From Burkholderia sp. NRF60-BP8 (GTDB lineage Bacteria > Pseudomonadota > Gammaproteobacteria > Burkholderiales > Burkholderiaceae), in NCBI RefSeq assembly GCF_001522585.2, contig NZ_CP013373.1, forward strand, positions 1,054,001 to 1,118,000: DNA of 64,000 bases. The letters run 5' to 3'. Shown in pieces: positions 31,642 to 40,439 of this stretch (its first letter is position 1; each line of letters starts with the position of its first letter). A model generated the notes under the pieces. The model was not told the DNA's origin and did not search any database. It worked only from the letters and a program-made list of their open reading frames with translations. Both the position numbers and the translations under genes were made by a program.

Positions 31642-31859
31642 CTGGCGTGTCTCCGGTTCGTTGGCGAGTGAGTTCCCGATCATAGTCGCGGCTTCCCGGC
31701 GTGGGCGAAGCAGCGCTCCTCTAATTTCGTCTGGTTATGAAAAGATCGAAATCGATTATTAAGGGGAATGAGGGGTTTGCGGTAAAATCGCCGGCTATTC
31801 CCGATGCATCGGCGGCCGACTGGCGGGCCAACTCGCCGGCCGGCCGCCGTTTTGTTTAC

Positions 31860-32894
31860 ATGATCGAATTACGCAATCTTTCGCAGCGTTTCCCCGGCCC
31901 GGGCGGCTGGGTCGAAGCGTTGCGCAACGTCAACCTGACGATCCCGCAAGGCGAGGTGTTCGGCATCATCGGCCGAAGCGGCGCCGGCAAGAGCACGCTC
32001 GTGCGCACCATCAACCTGCTCACGCGGCCGACCGAAGGCAATGTCGTCGTCGGCGGGCGCGACCTGATGCTGCTGTCGGCCAGCGCGCTGCGCGAGGCGC
32101 GCCGCGAGATCGGCATGATCTTCCAGCACTTCAACCTGCTGTCGTCGCGCACGGTGTTCGACAACGTTGCGCTGCCGCTCGAACTGGCCGGCGCGAGCCG
32201 TGCCGACATCGAGGCCGCCGTGCTGCCGCTGCTCGACCTGGTCGGGCTGTCCGCGCAGAAGGATCGCTATCCGGCGCAGATCAGCGGCGGCCAGAAGCAG
32301 CGCGTCGGCATCGCCCGCGCGCTGGCGAGCCAGCCGAAGGTGCTGCTGTCGGACGAGGCGACGTCCGCGCTCGATCCCGAAACCACGCGTTCGATCCTCG
32401 ATCTGCTGAAGCGCATCAACCGCGAACTCGGGCTGACGATCGTGCTGATCACGCACCAGATGGAAGTGATCAAGCAGGTCTGCGATCGCGTCGCGGTGCT
32501 CGACGCGGGGCGCGTGGTCGAAGAGGGCCGCGTGATCGACGTGTTCCTGCAGCCGCATCACGAAGTCACGCGCGCGCTGATCGGCGACGTGATCGCGCAG
32601 GAACTGCCGCCCGCGCTGAAGGCGCGCGTGGCCGAGCGGCTGAAGACGGGCAGCGGCCATCTGCTGCGGCTCGCGTTTACGGGCTCGGGTGTCGACCAGC
32701 CGATCCTGTCGGAGACGATCCGCCGGTACGAACTCGATTTCAACATCCTGCACGGCCAGATCGACGAGATCCAGGGGCAGGCATTCGGTTCGCTCGCGGT
32801 GCTCGCCGGCGGCGAGCCGGGCAAGGTCGGGCAGGCGCTCGCGTTCCTGCGCGAGCAAGGTGTGGTGGTAGAGGAGCTTTCGTATGTTGAGTGA
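31860..32894 (+). CDS. metN: Methionine ABC transporter ATP-binding protein
   Basis: ATPase of the MetNIQ importer (344 residues). Walker A is GRSGAGKST (38-46), the signature is ISGGQKQR (near 141), Walker B ends SDEATSALD, and the H-loop is ITHQMEV. The C-terminal NIL domain (about 265-344) is the methionine-binding regulatory domain of this subfamily. It overlaps metI by 11 bases. In the 218-base upstream gap I see no SAM riboswitch. Confidence 0.95.
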   Translation: MIELRNLSQRFPGPGGWVEALRNVNLTIPQGEVFGIIGRSGAGKSTLVRTINLLTRPTEGNVVVGGRDLMLLSASALREARREIGMIFQHFNLLSSRTVFDNVALPLELAGASRADIEAAVLPLLDLVGLSAQKDRYPAQISGGQKQRVGIARALASQPKVLLSDEATSALDPETTRSILDLLKRINRELGLTIVLITHQMEVIKQVCDRVAVLDAGRVVEEGRVIDVFLQPHHEVTRALIGDVIAQELPPALKARVAERLKTGSGHLLRLAFTGSGVDQPILSETIRRYELDFNILHGQIDEIQGQAFGSLAVLAGGEPGKVGQALAFLREQGVVVEELSYVE

Positions 32895-33537
32895 GATGTT
32901 CGATATGTTCGTGCAGTCGTTCTGGGAGACGCTGATCATGGTCGGCATCTCCGGGGCGGTCGGCGCGCTCGTCGGCCTGCCGCTCGGCGTGCTGCTCTAC
33001 CTGACCGATCGCCAGGGCGTGTTGCAGAACCTCGCGGTGAATCGCGTGCTCGGCGGCATCGTGAACGCGGTCCGCTCGACGCCGTTCATCATTCTGCTGG
33101 TCGCGGTGATTCCGTTCACGCGGCTCGTCACCGGTTCGTCGATCGGCACGGCCGCGGCGGTCGTGCCGCTGACGCTCGCGGCCGCGCCGTTCATCGCGCG
33201 TCTCGTCGAAACGGCGCTGCGCGAGGTCGATCGCGGGTTGATCGAGGCTGCGCAGTCGATGGGCGCGACCACGTCGCAGATCGTATTCAAGGTGCTGTTG
33301 CCCGAATCGCTGCCGGGCGTCGTCGCGGGCCTGACGATCACGTTCGTGTCGCTCGTCGGCTATTCGGCGATGGCGGGTGCGATCGGCGGCGGCGGGCTCG
33401 GCGATCTCGGGATCCGCTACGGGTACCAGCGCTATCTGCCGGAAGTGATGTGGACGGTCGTCGCGATCCTGATCGTGTTCGTGCAGATCGTGCAATCGTT
33501 CGGCGACTGGCTGGTGCGCCGGCTGAGCCACAAATAA
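32884..33537 (+). CDS. metI: Methionine ABC transporter permease
   Basis: Inner membrane permease of 217 residues with about five transmembrane helices and the EAA-type loop ([22 protein letters not shown], about residues 118-139) that contacts MetN. The start overlaps the metN end by 11 bases, indicating coupled translation. metQ follows after 29 bases. Confidence 0.94.
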   Translation: MLSEMFDMFVQSFWETLIMVGISGAVGALVGLPLGVLLYLTDRQGVLQNLAVNRVLGGIVNAVRSTPFIILLVAVIPFTRLVTGSSIGTAAAVVPLTLAAAPFIARLVETALREVDRGLIEAAQSMGATTSQIVFKVLLPESLPGVVAGLTITFVSLVGYSAMAGAIGGGGLGDLGIRYGYQRYLPEVMWTVVAILIVFVQIVQSFGDWLVRRLSHK

Positions 33538-33566
33538 GACCAAACCGATCCGACAGGAAAGACACG

Positions 33567-34361
33567 ATGCAACGACGCTTCATGCTGAAGTTTGCGGCGG
33601 CGCTGGGCGCGGCCGCGCTGTTCGCGGGCGCGCATGCGCAGGCCGAAACCATCAAGGTGGGGGTGACGGGCGGTCCGCACGCGCAGATCATGGAAGTGGT
33701 GAAGAAGGTCGCGGCGAAGGACGGCCTGGAGATTCGCATCGTCGAATTCTCCGATTACGTGCAGCCGAACGCGGCGCTCGCGTCGGGCGACCTCGACGCG
33801 AACAGCTACCAGCACGATCCGTATCTGCAGGCGCAGGTGAAGGATCGCGGCTACAAGCTGCTCAAGGTCGCGGACACCGTCACGTTCCCGATGGGCATCT
33901 ATTCGAAGCGCGTGAAGTCGCTGGCCGAACTGAAGCCGGGCGCGCGCGTCGCGGTTCCGAACGATCCGACCAACGGCGGCCGCGCGCTGCTGTTGCTGCA
34001 GAAGCAGGGGCTGTTGAAGCTGCGCGCGGATGCAGGGCTGAAGGCGACGCCGCTCGATATCGTCGACAATCCGCGCAAGCTGAAGATCGTCGAGCTCGAC
34101 GCGGCGCAGATTCCGCGCTCGCTCGGCGACGTCGACGCGGCCGCGATCAATACCAACTACGCGATGGAAGCGGGGTTGAAACCGAAGCAGGACGCGATCG
34201 CGATCGAGGGCCCGAACGGCCCGTACGCGAACATTCTCGCGATCCGCGAGGCGGACCGGAACAAGCCGTGGGTCGCCAAGCTGATTGCGGCGTACCACTC
34301 GGCCGACGTGAAGCAGTTCATCGAAGGCAAGTTCGGCGGCGCGGTCGTTGCCGCCTGGTAA
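33567..34361 (+). CDS. metQ: Methionine-binding periplasmic protein
   Basis: NlpA/MetQ family binding protein (264 residues). A signal peptide (1-26, AQA-E) precedes the TIKVGVTGGPHAQIM start of the mature fold. VAVPNDPTNGGRALLLLQ and INTNYAMEAGL are family landmarks of the ligand cleft. There is no lipobox cysteine, so the protein is predicted to be soluble rather than a lipoprotein as in E. coli. AGGAAAG precedes the ATG. Last gene of metNIQ. Confidence 0.94.
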   Translation: MQRRFMLKFAAALGAAALFAGAHAQAETIKVGVTGGPHAQIMEVVKKVAAKDGLEIRIVEFSDYVQPNAALASGDLDANSYQHDPYLQAQVKDRGYKLLKVADTVTFPMGIYSKRVKSLAELKPGARVAVPNDPTNGGRALLLLQKQGLLKLRADAGLKATPLDIVDNPRKLKIVELDAAQIPRSLGDVDAAAINTNYAMEAGLKPKQDAIAIEGPNGPYANILAIREADRNKPWVAKLIAAYHSADVKQFIEGKFGGAVVAAW

Positions 34362-34404
34362 CCGATGGAGCGCGGACGCCCGGCGGGATTAGAGTCGATG
34401 ATCG

Positions 34405-34433
34405 AAAACCCGGGCTTTGCGTCCGGGTTTTTT
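34405..34433 (+). terminator. Terminator of metNIQ
   Basis: AAAACCCGG/CCGGGTTTT stem with a nine-base loop followed by further T residues. Confidence 0.88.
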
Positions 34434-34443
34434 CTCTTTTAAA

Positions 34444-34463
34444 ATAGAACGACCGTTCGCTAT
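34444..34463. promoter_or_regulatory. Candidate TetR-type operator upstream of etfBA
   Basis: ATAGAACGACCGTTCGCTAT contains a GAACG-AC-CGTTC palindrome (34447-34458) inside partly symmetrical flanks. The form resembles operators of TetR-family regulators of fatty-acid catabolism. It lies about 125 bases before the etfB ATG and directly after the metNIQ terminator. Assignment is by pattern only. Confidence 0.4.
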
Positions 34464-34588
34464 CATTGGCGCGTCGCCAAGAAGCGGTATCCTCGACAAC
34501 CATGATGGTTGGGTCCGCCTGGCCGCGCAGTCATGAGGTCGCGCTATAAAATGGCCTCTGGTCGTATTCGTAACTTTGGAGCGTGTGC

Positions 34589-35338
34589 ATGAAAATCCTG
34601 GTGCCAGTGAAAAGAGTGGTCGACTACAACGTGAAGGTCCGCGTGAAGTCGGACAACACGGGTGTCGACATCGCGAACGTGAAGATGTCGATGAACCCGT
34701 TCGACGAAATCGCCGTTGAAGAAGCCGTGCGCCTGAAGGAAGCGGGCGTCGCGACCGAAGTGATCGCGGTGTCGGTGGGCGTCGCGCAAGCGCAGGAAAC
34801 GCTGCGCACGGCGCTGGCGATCGGCGCGGATCGCGCGATCCTCGTCGAGTCGAACGACAGCGTCGAGCCGCTGGCCGTCGCGAAGATCCTCAAGGCGCTG
34901 GTCGACAAGGAACAGCCGCAACTGGTGATCCTCGGCAAGCAGGCGATCGACGACGATTCGAACCAGACCGGCCAGATGCTGGCCGCGCTGGCAGGTCTGC
35001 CGCAAGCGACGTTCGCATCGAAGGTGACGATCGCCGACGGCAAGGCAACCGTTGCGCGTGAAGTCGACGGCGGCGCGGAAACGCTGTCGCTGACGCTGCC
35101 GGCGGTCGTGACGACCGACCTGCGCCTGAACGAGCCGCGCTACGTGACGCTGCCGAACATCATGAAGGCGAAGAAGAAGCCGCTCGAAACGGTGAAACCG
35201 GAAGACCTCGGTGTGGACGTCGCGCCGCGTCTGAAGACGCTGAAGGTGGTCGAGCCGCCGAAGCGCGCGGCCGGCGTGAAGGTGCCGGACGTGAAGACGC
35301 TGGTCGAGAAGCTGAAGACCGAAGCCAAGGTGCTGTAA
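34589..35338 (+). CDS. etfB: Electron transfer flavoprotein beta subunit
   Basis: Subunit of the FAD/AMP flavoprotein that carries electrons from acyl-CoA dehydrogenases to ETF-ubiquinone oxidoreductase. The 249-residue protein starts [20 protein letters not shown] and has the family ETF-beta signature near [23 protein letters not shown] (about 154-176). ATG at 34589 has GGAG at seven-base spacing; GTG at 34583 is in frame but less likely. It forms a two-gene operon with etfA. Confidence 0.96.
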   Translation: MKILVPVKRVVDYNVKVRVKSDNTGVDIANVKMSMNPFDEIAVEEAVRLKEAGVATEVIAVSVGVAQAQETLRTALAIGADRAILVESNDSVEPLAVAKILKALVDKEQPQLVILGKQAIDDDSNQTGQMLAALAGLPQATFASKVTIADGKATVAREVDGGAETLSLTLPAVVTTDLRLNEPRYVTLPNIMKAKKKPLETVKPEDLGVDVAPRLKTLKVVEPPKRAAGVKVPDVKTLVEKLKTEAKVL

Positions 35339-35353
35339 AGGGAGCGGAAAGAA

Positions 35354-36289
35354 ATGACGATTCTGGTAATTGCAGAACACGACAACGCGTCGATCAAGGC
35401 CGCGACGCTGAACACGGTGGCGGCGGCGGCAAAGATCGGCGGCGACATTCACGTGCTGGTCGCGGGTCACAACGCGCAAGCGGCTGCCGACGCGGCCGCG
35501 AAGATCGCGGGTGTGTCGAAGGTGCTGCTGGCCGACGCGCCGCAACTGGCCGAAGGCCTGGCGGAAAACGTCGAGGCGACCGCGCTGAACATCGCGAAGG
35601 ACTACTCGCACATCCTCGCGCCGGCGACGGCCTACGGCAAGAACGTCGCGCCGCGCATCGCCGCGAAGCTCGACGTCGCGCAGATCTCGGACATCACGGC
35701 AGTCGATTCGGCCGACACGTTCGAGCGCCCGATCTACGCCGGTAACGCGATCGCGACGGTGCAATCGAGCGACCCGATCAAGGTCATCACGGTGCGTGCG
35801 ACCGGTTTCGATCCGGTTGCAGCGGAAGGCGGCAGCGCAGCGGTCGAGAAGATCGAAGCGGCAGCCGACGCCGGCAAGTCGCAATTCGTCAGCCGTGAAG
35901 TGACGAAGCTGGACCGTCCGGAGCTGACCAGCGCGAGCATCATCGTGTCGGGCGGCCGCGGTCTGGGCAGCGGCGAGAACTACACGAAGGTGCTGGAGCC
36001 GCTGGCGGACAAGCTGTCGGCCGCACTCGGCGCATCGCGCGCGGCAGTCGACGCCGGCTACGTGCCGAACGACTACCAGGTCGGCCAGACCGGCAAGATC
36101 GTCGCGCCGCAGCTGTACATCGCGGTCGGCATCTCGGGCGCGATCCAGCATCTGGCCGGGATGAAGGATTCGAAGGTGATCGTCGCGATCAACAAGGATC
36201 CCGAAGCGCCGATCTTCAGCGTGGCCGACTACGGCCTCGTTGGCGACCTGTTCGCGCTCGTGCCGGAACTCGTGAGCGAGCTCGGCTGA
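35354..36289 (+). CDS. etfA: Electron transfer flavoprotein alpha subunit
   Basis: FAD-binding subunit of ETF (311 residues). The C-terminal FAD domain carries [33 protein letters not shown] and [10 protein letters not shown], all typical. Start follows etfB by 15 bases with a GGGAGCGGAAAG ribosome site. Confidence 0.96.
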   Translation: MTILVIAEHDNASIKAATLNTVAAAAKIGGDIHVLVAGHNAQAAADAAAKIAGVSKVLLADAPQLAEGLAENVEATALNIAKDYSHILAPATAYGKNVAPRIAAKLDVAQISDITAVDSADTFERPIYAGNAIATVQSSDPIKVITVRATGFDPVAAEGGSAAVEKIEAAADAGKSQFVSREVTKLDRPELTSASIIVSGGRGLGSGENYTKVLEPLADKLSAALGASRAAVDAGYVPNDYQVGQTGKIVAPQLYIAVGISGAIQHLAGMKDSKVIVAINKDPEAPIFSVADYGLVGDLFALVPELVSELG

Positions 36290-36326
36290 CGCGGCGTGAC
36301 GCTTCAGCGGTAAGCACACGGGAAGA

Positions 36327-36351
36327 GGGGCGCGACGAGCGCCCCTTTTTT
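36327..36351 (+). terminator. Terminator of etfBA
   Basis: GGGGCGC/GCGCCCC stem followed by six T residues, 37 bases after the etfA stop. Confidence 0.88.
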
Positions 36352-36552
36352 GTTGTGTCGTCGTGGAAGAGGCGCGAGCGTCGCTCGGCGGGAAGAATCC
36401 GGATCGTACCGTGTCGTGCGGAACGTATCCTCGCGCACGCACGACGGGTAGCGTCGATTCGAGCGCCGTGCGACGGCGGCATGCGCAGGTCGATTGAAGC
36501 GTCGTGCCGAATCGACACTCGCGGTCGCGGTTGCGCTCGCAGCCGCCGAAAT

Positions 36553-36580
36553 GAGAAAGGCGCCCTCGGGCGCCTTTCTC
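36553..36580 (-). terminator. Probable terminator of dadA
   Basis: A 13-bp perfect inverted repeat (GAGAAAGGCGCCC with GGGCGCCTTTCTC, two-base centre) lies about 40 bases beyond the dadA stop. The T-rich part is within the stem. Confidence 0.7.
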
Positions 36581-36620
36581 GCTGATGCAACGGGCCCGCA
36601 TCGCCGCGGGCCGTTCCGAT

Positions 36621-37907
36621 TTACGCGTATGCCGGGCGCGTCTGGCCGGGCACGTCCTTCAGGTAACGATGCACCGACAGGTCGTCGGCCTGGATCGCGG
36701 GCATCTTGCCGGAGATCAGGTCCGCGAGCAGTTGGCCCGAGCCGCACGACATCGTCCAGCCGAGCGTGCCGTGGCCGGTGTTCAGGAACAGGTTCGACAC
36801 CGGCGTGCGGCCGACGATCGGCGTGCCGTCCGGCGTCATCGGGCGCAGGCCCGTCCAGAACGTGGCCTTCGACGTGTCGCCGCCACCCGGGAACAGGTCG
36901 TTCACGCACATCTCGAGCGTTTCGCGACGTGCCGCGCGCAGCGTCTTGTCGAAGCCGACGATTTCCGCCATGCCGCCGACGCGGATGCGCTGGTCGAAGC
37001 GCGTGATCGCGATCTTGTAGGTCTCGTCGAGCACGGTCGACACGGGCGCGGCGGCTTCGTTGACGATCGGCGCGGTGATCGAATAGCCCTTGAGCGGATA
37101 GACGGGAATCTTCATCAGGTTCGAGATGAAGCGCGTCGAGTACGAGCCGAGCGCGACGACGTACGCGTCGGCACGCACCGTCTCGCTGCCGCACTGCACG
37201 CCGGCAATCTTGCCGCCCGCGATCGCGAGCGCATCGATCGGCGTGTTGTAGCGGAACTTGACGCCGAGCGATTCGGCGAGCGCGGCGAGGCGCGTCGTGA
37301 ACAGCTGGCAATCGCCCGTTTCGTCGCCCGGCAGACGCAGGCCGCCCGTCAGCTTGTGCGAGACGGCGGCGAGCGCCGGTTCGGCTTTTTTCAGTTCGGC
37401 CGGCGACAGCAGTTCGAACGGCACGTTCGCTTCCTGCAGCACGGCGATGTCCTTCGCCGCGCCGTCGAGCTGCTGCTGCGTGCGGAACAGTTGCAGCGTG
37501 CCGCCCGTGCGGCCTTCGTACTGGATGCCGGTGTCGGCCCGCAGCGCCTGCAGGCAGTCGCGGCTGTATTCGGCGAGACGGACCATGCGCCCCTTGTTGA
37601 CCGCATAGCGCTCGGCCGTGCAGTTGCGCAGCATCTGATACATCCACTGGAGCTGGAAGCGCGTGCCGTCGAGGCGGATCGCGAGCGGCGCGTGCTTTTC
37701 GAACATCCACTTGACGGCCTTCAGCGGCACGCCGGGCGCGGCCCACGGCGCGGCATAGCCGGGCGAGATCTGGCCTGCGTTCGCGAAGCTCGTCTCCAGC
37801 GCCGGGCCGGCTTCCCGGTCGATCACAGTGACTTCATGGCCGGCGCGCGCAAGGTAATACGCGCTTGCCACGCCCACTACACCGCTGCCCAGAATGACGA
37901 CTCGCAT
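36621..37907 (-). CDS. dadA: D-amino acid dehydrogenase
   Basis: FAD-dependent membrane-associated dehydrogenase (428 residues) that deaminates D-amino acids, chiefly D-alanine, to keto acids. The N-terminal Rossmann loop is [17 protein letters not shown] (4-20) with the acidic end VTVID at 26-30; the C-terminal [15 protein letters not shown] is characteristic of DadA. GGAG precedes the ATG at 37907, which is preferred over an in-frame codon at 37949. It is divergent from an Lrp-type regulator, the usual control partner of dad genes. Confidence 0.94.
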   Translation of the reverse strand: MRVVILGSGVVGVASAYYLARAGHEVTVIDREAGPALETSFANAGQISPGYAAPWAAPGVPLKAVKWMFEKHAPLAIRLDGTRFQLQWMYQMLRNCTAERYAVNKGRMVRLAEYSRDCLQALRADTGIQYEGRTGGTLQLFRTQQQLDGAAKDIAVLQEANVPFELLSPAELKKAEPALAAVSHKLTGGLRLPGDETGDCQLFTTRLAALAESLGVKFRYNTPIDALAIAGGKIAGVQCGSETVRADAYVVALGSYSTRFISNLMKIPVYPLKGYSITAPIVNEAAAPVSTVLDETYKIAITRFDQRIRVGGMAEIVGFDKTLRAARRETLEMCVNDLFPGGGDTSKATFWTGLRPMTPDGTPIVGRTPVSNLFLNTGHGTLGWTMSCGSGQLLADLISGKMPAIQADDLSVHRYLKDVPGQTRPAYA

Positions 37908-38052
37908 AGCTGCTCCAGATGGAAGGGACCAGATTGAGGCCGGGCGCACCTGCGGCTCCGTGTAACCTCTAGCTGATCTAGTTTTTCGAGCTATGGTATT
38001 GTCGAATGTACAGTTTTTGTTATCGTATTTTTTCGGTTTTCAGCATAAACAA
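37908..38052. promoter_or_regulatory. Divergent dadA-lrp control region
   Basis: A 145-base gap whose right half is unusually AT-rich for this genome (runs of T around 38015-38040), typical of sites bound by Lrp/AsnC proteins. Individual operators cannot be drawn with certainty. Confidence 0.45.
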
Positions 38053-38541
38053 ATGAGAACGCAACGTCAGCCCGTACGCTCGCTCGACAAGCTCGACCGG
38101 CGCATTCTGAAACTGCTCCAGGACGACGGCCGGATGGCGATGAAAGATCTCGCGGAACAGGTCGGACTGACCGTCACGCCGTGCATCGAGCGCGTGCGAC
38201 GCATGGAGCGCGACGGCGTGATCACCGGTTATCACGCGCGGGTCGACCCGGGTCAGCTGGGCGCCGCGCTGCTGGTGTTCGTCGAGATCACGCTCGGCCA
38301 CAAGGGCGGCAACATGTTCGAGCAATTCCGCCGGGAAGTGATGAAGATCGACGAGGTGCTCGAATGCCATCTCGTTTCCGGCGATTTCGACTACCTGATC
38401 AAGGCGCGGATCGGCGAGATGGCCGACTACCGGAAACTGCTCGGCGACATCCTGCTGCAGTTGCCCGGCGCCGTGCAGTCGAAGAGCTACGTCGTGATGG
38501 AAGAAATCAAGGAAACGCTGACGATCGCCGTCGGCGAGTGA
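38053..38541 (+). CDS. Lrp/AsnC family transcriptional regulator
   Basis: A 162-residue regulator with an N-terminal AsnC-type helix-turn-helix (LDKLDRRILKLLQDDGRMAMKDLA, VTPCIERVRRME) and a C-terminal RAM ligand-binding/oligomerisation domain (about 70-155). It is close to leucine-responsive regulators (Lrp). Divergence from dadA suggests alanine- or leucine-dependent control of D-amino acid catabolism. The start is not supported by a strong ribosome site; the longer frame from 37993 would place codons in the AT-rich control region. Confidence 0.9.
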   Translation: MRTQRQPVRSLDKLDRRILKLLQDDGRMAMKDLAEQVGLTVTPCIERVRRMERDGVITGYHARVDPGQLGAALLVFVEITLGHKGGNMFEQFRREVMKIDEVLECHLVSGDFDYLIKARIGEMADYRKLLGDILLQLPGAVQSKSYVVMEEIKETLTIAVGE

Positions 38542-38579
38542 CGCGCCGACGGCCCGTTGTCGGGCCCTTTATCCCGTCC

Positions 38580-38608
38580 TTGGCATGCTGCGCCCAATAC
38601 TGTATAAA
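38580..38608 (+). promoter_or_regulatory. Sigma70 promoter of the radical SAM gene
   Basis: TTGGCA and TATAAA are separated by exactly 17 bases. The -10 box lies inside the LexA-type operator, so repressor binding would block RNA polymerase directly. Confidence 0.7.
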
Positions 38609-38617
38609 TGTACAGTA
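38598..38617. promoter_or_regulatory. LexA (SOS) operator
   Basis: TACTGTATAAATGTACAGTA matches the E. coli-type LexA consensus at 18 of 20 positions and contains CTGT-N8-ACAG. It is the core of a larger perfect inverted repeat with 14-base arms (38591-38604 and 38611-38624). Confidence 0.85.
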
Positions 38618-38631
38618 TTGGGCGCAGGCAA

Positions 38632-39810
38632 ATGGGTGGGCACATGGACGATCGGTCCGACAACGAATTTCCGATAGCGCCGCCCGTGCCCCGCAAGGGG
38701 CGCGGTGCGGTCGACAACTTCCAGGGGCGGTACGAAATCGCGCAGCGCGAAGCGGTGGACGACGGCTGGACGCACGAGTCCGACGACGCCGATTTCCCCG
38801 CGCCGCTGCGCACGCAGGTATTCGAGGAGCGGGCGAAAAGCATCCTGACGCACAATCAGTCGCCCGATATTCCGTTCAGCGTGTCGCTCAATCCGTATCG
38901 CGGCTGTGAGCACGGTTGTATCTACTGCTTCGCGCGGCCAACGCACAGCTACCTCGGGCTGTCGCCGGGGCTCGATTTCGAAAGCCGCATCTACGCGAAG
39001 GTGAACGCGGCCGAACTGCTCGAGCGCGAGATTTCGCGCAAGCGCTACGTGCCGGAGCCGATCGCGCTCGGCGTCAACACCGACGCGTACCAGCCCGTCG
39101 AGCGCGACCTGCGCATTACGCGCAGCGTGATCCAGGTGATGCACGATCGCGGGCTGCCGTTCGCGGCGATCACGAAATCGTCGCTGATCGAGCGCGATCT
39201 CGACCTGCTCGCACCGATGGCCGAACGCGGGCAGGTGATGGCGGCGGTCACGATCACGACGCTCGATGCCGAGCTCGCGCGCACGCTGGAGCCGCGTGCG
39301 GCCACGCCGGCGCGGCGGCTGCGCACGATTCGCGCGCTGCGAGATGCGGGCGTGCCGGTCGGCGTGAGCATTGCCCCGGTGATTCCGTTCGTGACCGAGC
39401 CCGACATGGAGCGCGTGCTGGAGGCCTGCGCGGAAGCCGGCGCGACGCATGCGAGCTACATCATCCTGAGGTTGCCGTGGGAGGTTGCGCCGTTGTTCAA
39501 GCAATGGCTTGCCGCGCATTTTCCCGATCGTGCGGAGCGCGTGATGAACCGCGTGCGCGACATGCGCGGCGGCAAGGATTACGACTCGGATTTCTCGAAA
39601 CGGATGAAGGGCGAGGGGATCTGGGCCGACCTGTTGCGGCAGCGCTTCCGCCAGGCCGTCAAGCGGCTCGGGTTGAACGAACGCACGAACGGTATCCTCG
39701 ATCTGTCGCGGTTCAGCGGTGCACCTGCCGCCGTGGTGCCGGCGCCGCGTGTCGCGGTGCGCGCAGCCGGCGCGAAGCCGCGCGACGACATGCAGTTGAA
39801 CCTGTTCTGA
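38632..39810 (+). CDS. PA0069-family radical SAM protein (SplB-like), SOS regulated
   Basis: Radical SAM protein (392 residues) with the cluster motif Cys92-x3-Cys96-x2-Cys99 (GCEHGCIYC) and the N-terminal KGRGAVDNFQGRY typical of PA0069-type proteins, related to spore photoproduct lyase (COG1533). The first in-frame ATG (38608) lies within the promoter -10 box and operator, so translation must begin at 38632 or at 38644; the latter has GGTGG upstream and is nearly as good. The substrate is unknown. The LexA operator points to a role in DNA damage, perhaps repair. Confidence 0.88.
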   Translation: MGGHMDDRSDNEFPIAPPVPRKGRGAVDNFQGRYEIAQREAVDDGWTHESDDADFPAPLRTQVFEERAKSILTHNQSPDIPFSVSLNPYRGCEHGCIYCFARPTHSYLGLSPGLDFESRIYAKVNAAELLEREISRKRYVPEPIALGVNTDAYQPVERDLRITRSVIQVMHDRGLPFAAITKSSLIERDLDLLAPMAERGQVMAAVTITTLDAELARTLEPRAATPARRLRTIRALRDAGVPVGVSIAPVIPFVTEPDMERVLEACAEAGATHASYIILRLPWEVAPLFKQWLAAHFPDRAERVMNRVRDMRGGKDYDSDFSKRMKGEGIWADLLRQRFRQAVKRLGLNERTNGILDLSRFSGAPAAVVPAPRVAVRAAGAKPRDDMQLNLF

Positions 39811-39861
39811 CCGGCGAGCCATGCAGTCGCCGGTGTGCCGTATCGACCGTATCGGTCGTGC

Positions 39862-40329
39862 TTACTGCGAAATCTGCTTGGCTGCTTCGACCTGCGATTC
39901 GAAGTAGGTCTGGAACGACAGCGCGAGCGCGGTCATCAACAGGAACGCGCCGATCAGCAGCGAGAAGATCACGACGAAGATCACGGTCCAGCCCGACCGG
40001 CTGTGCTTGCCGGTGTCCGCGTTGAATTGCGCATCCCATTTTTCGTCGGGGCGCAGCCCGTAGACGAGTGCGGCAAGAAACGCCGCCAGCAGCGAGATTG
40101 CGCCGGGTACCGCGAGCCACCAGCCGAGGCCGGCGCTTCGCTGCGTTGCGGCGAGCAGGAGGAAGCCCGGGACGCCGACGATCGTCGCGAGCAGGTGAGC
40201 CCAGCCGTACACATCGCGAAAGCCGTACAGGTAGAAGCGGTGCGCGCCGAGCGAGCCGAGCAGGAACGCGAGGGCGGCGGTGAGCGTCTTGGAGCGGAAG
40301 CGGCGGGGCGAAGCGGTGCTGCTGGACAT
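39862..40329 (-). CDS. TM2-domain membrane protein
   Basis: A 155-residue protein with four hydrophobic segments (about 17-35, 42-60, 70-92 and 116-140). The N-terminal pair with GAHRFYLYGF is the TM2 domain signature. Function is unknown. A longer in-frame reading to 40659 overlaps the neighbouring gene and is rejected in favour of the ATG at 40329. The gene is in the same direction as the sorbosone-dehydrogenase-like gene upstream (110-base gap). Confidence 0.8.
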   Translation of the reverse strand: MSSSTASPRRFRSKTLTAALAFLLGSLGAHRFYLYGFRDVYGWAHLLATIVGVPGFLLLAATQRSAGLGWWLAVPGAISLLAAFLAALVYGLRPDEKWDAQFNADTGKHSRSGWTVIFVVIFSLLIGAFLLMTALALSFQTYFESQVEAAKQISQ

Positions 40330-40439
40330 GGATGGCGGCGTATTGTCGTTGGCATGGGCGGGCCGGCAGGCCGGCGCGGACGCGCGGCCCGGCACGCATT
40401 CTACGATGCCCGGTCGGGCCCGGTCACGCGTCGCCTGCG

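Larger units (their letters stand above)
36290..36620. other. Convergent etfA-dadA intergenic region
   Basis: These 331 bases hold two terminators, one for each flanking operon, with about 200 bases between them in which I see no gene, repeat or promoter. Confidence 0.6.

Noticed and set aside
31642..31859. Possible SAM or SAH riboswitch before metNIQ
   Set aside because: No conserved riboswitch core could be found in the 218-base gap, and no terminator-like switch hairpin with a T-run precedes metN.
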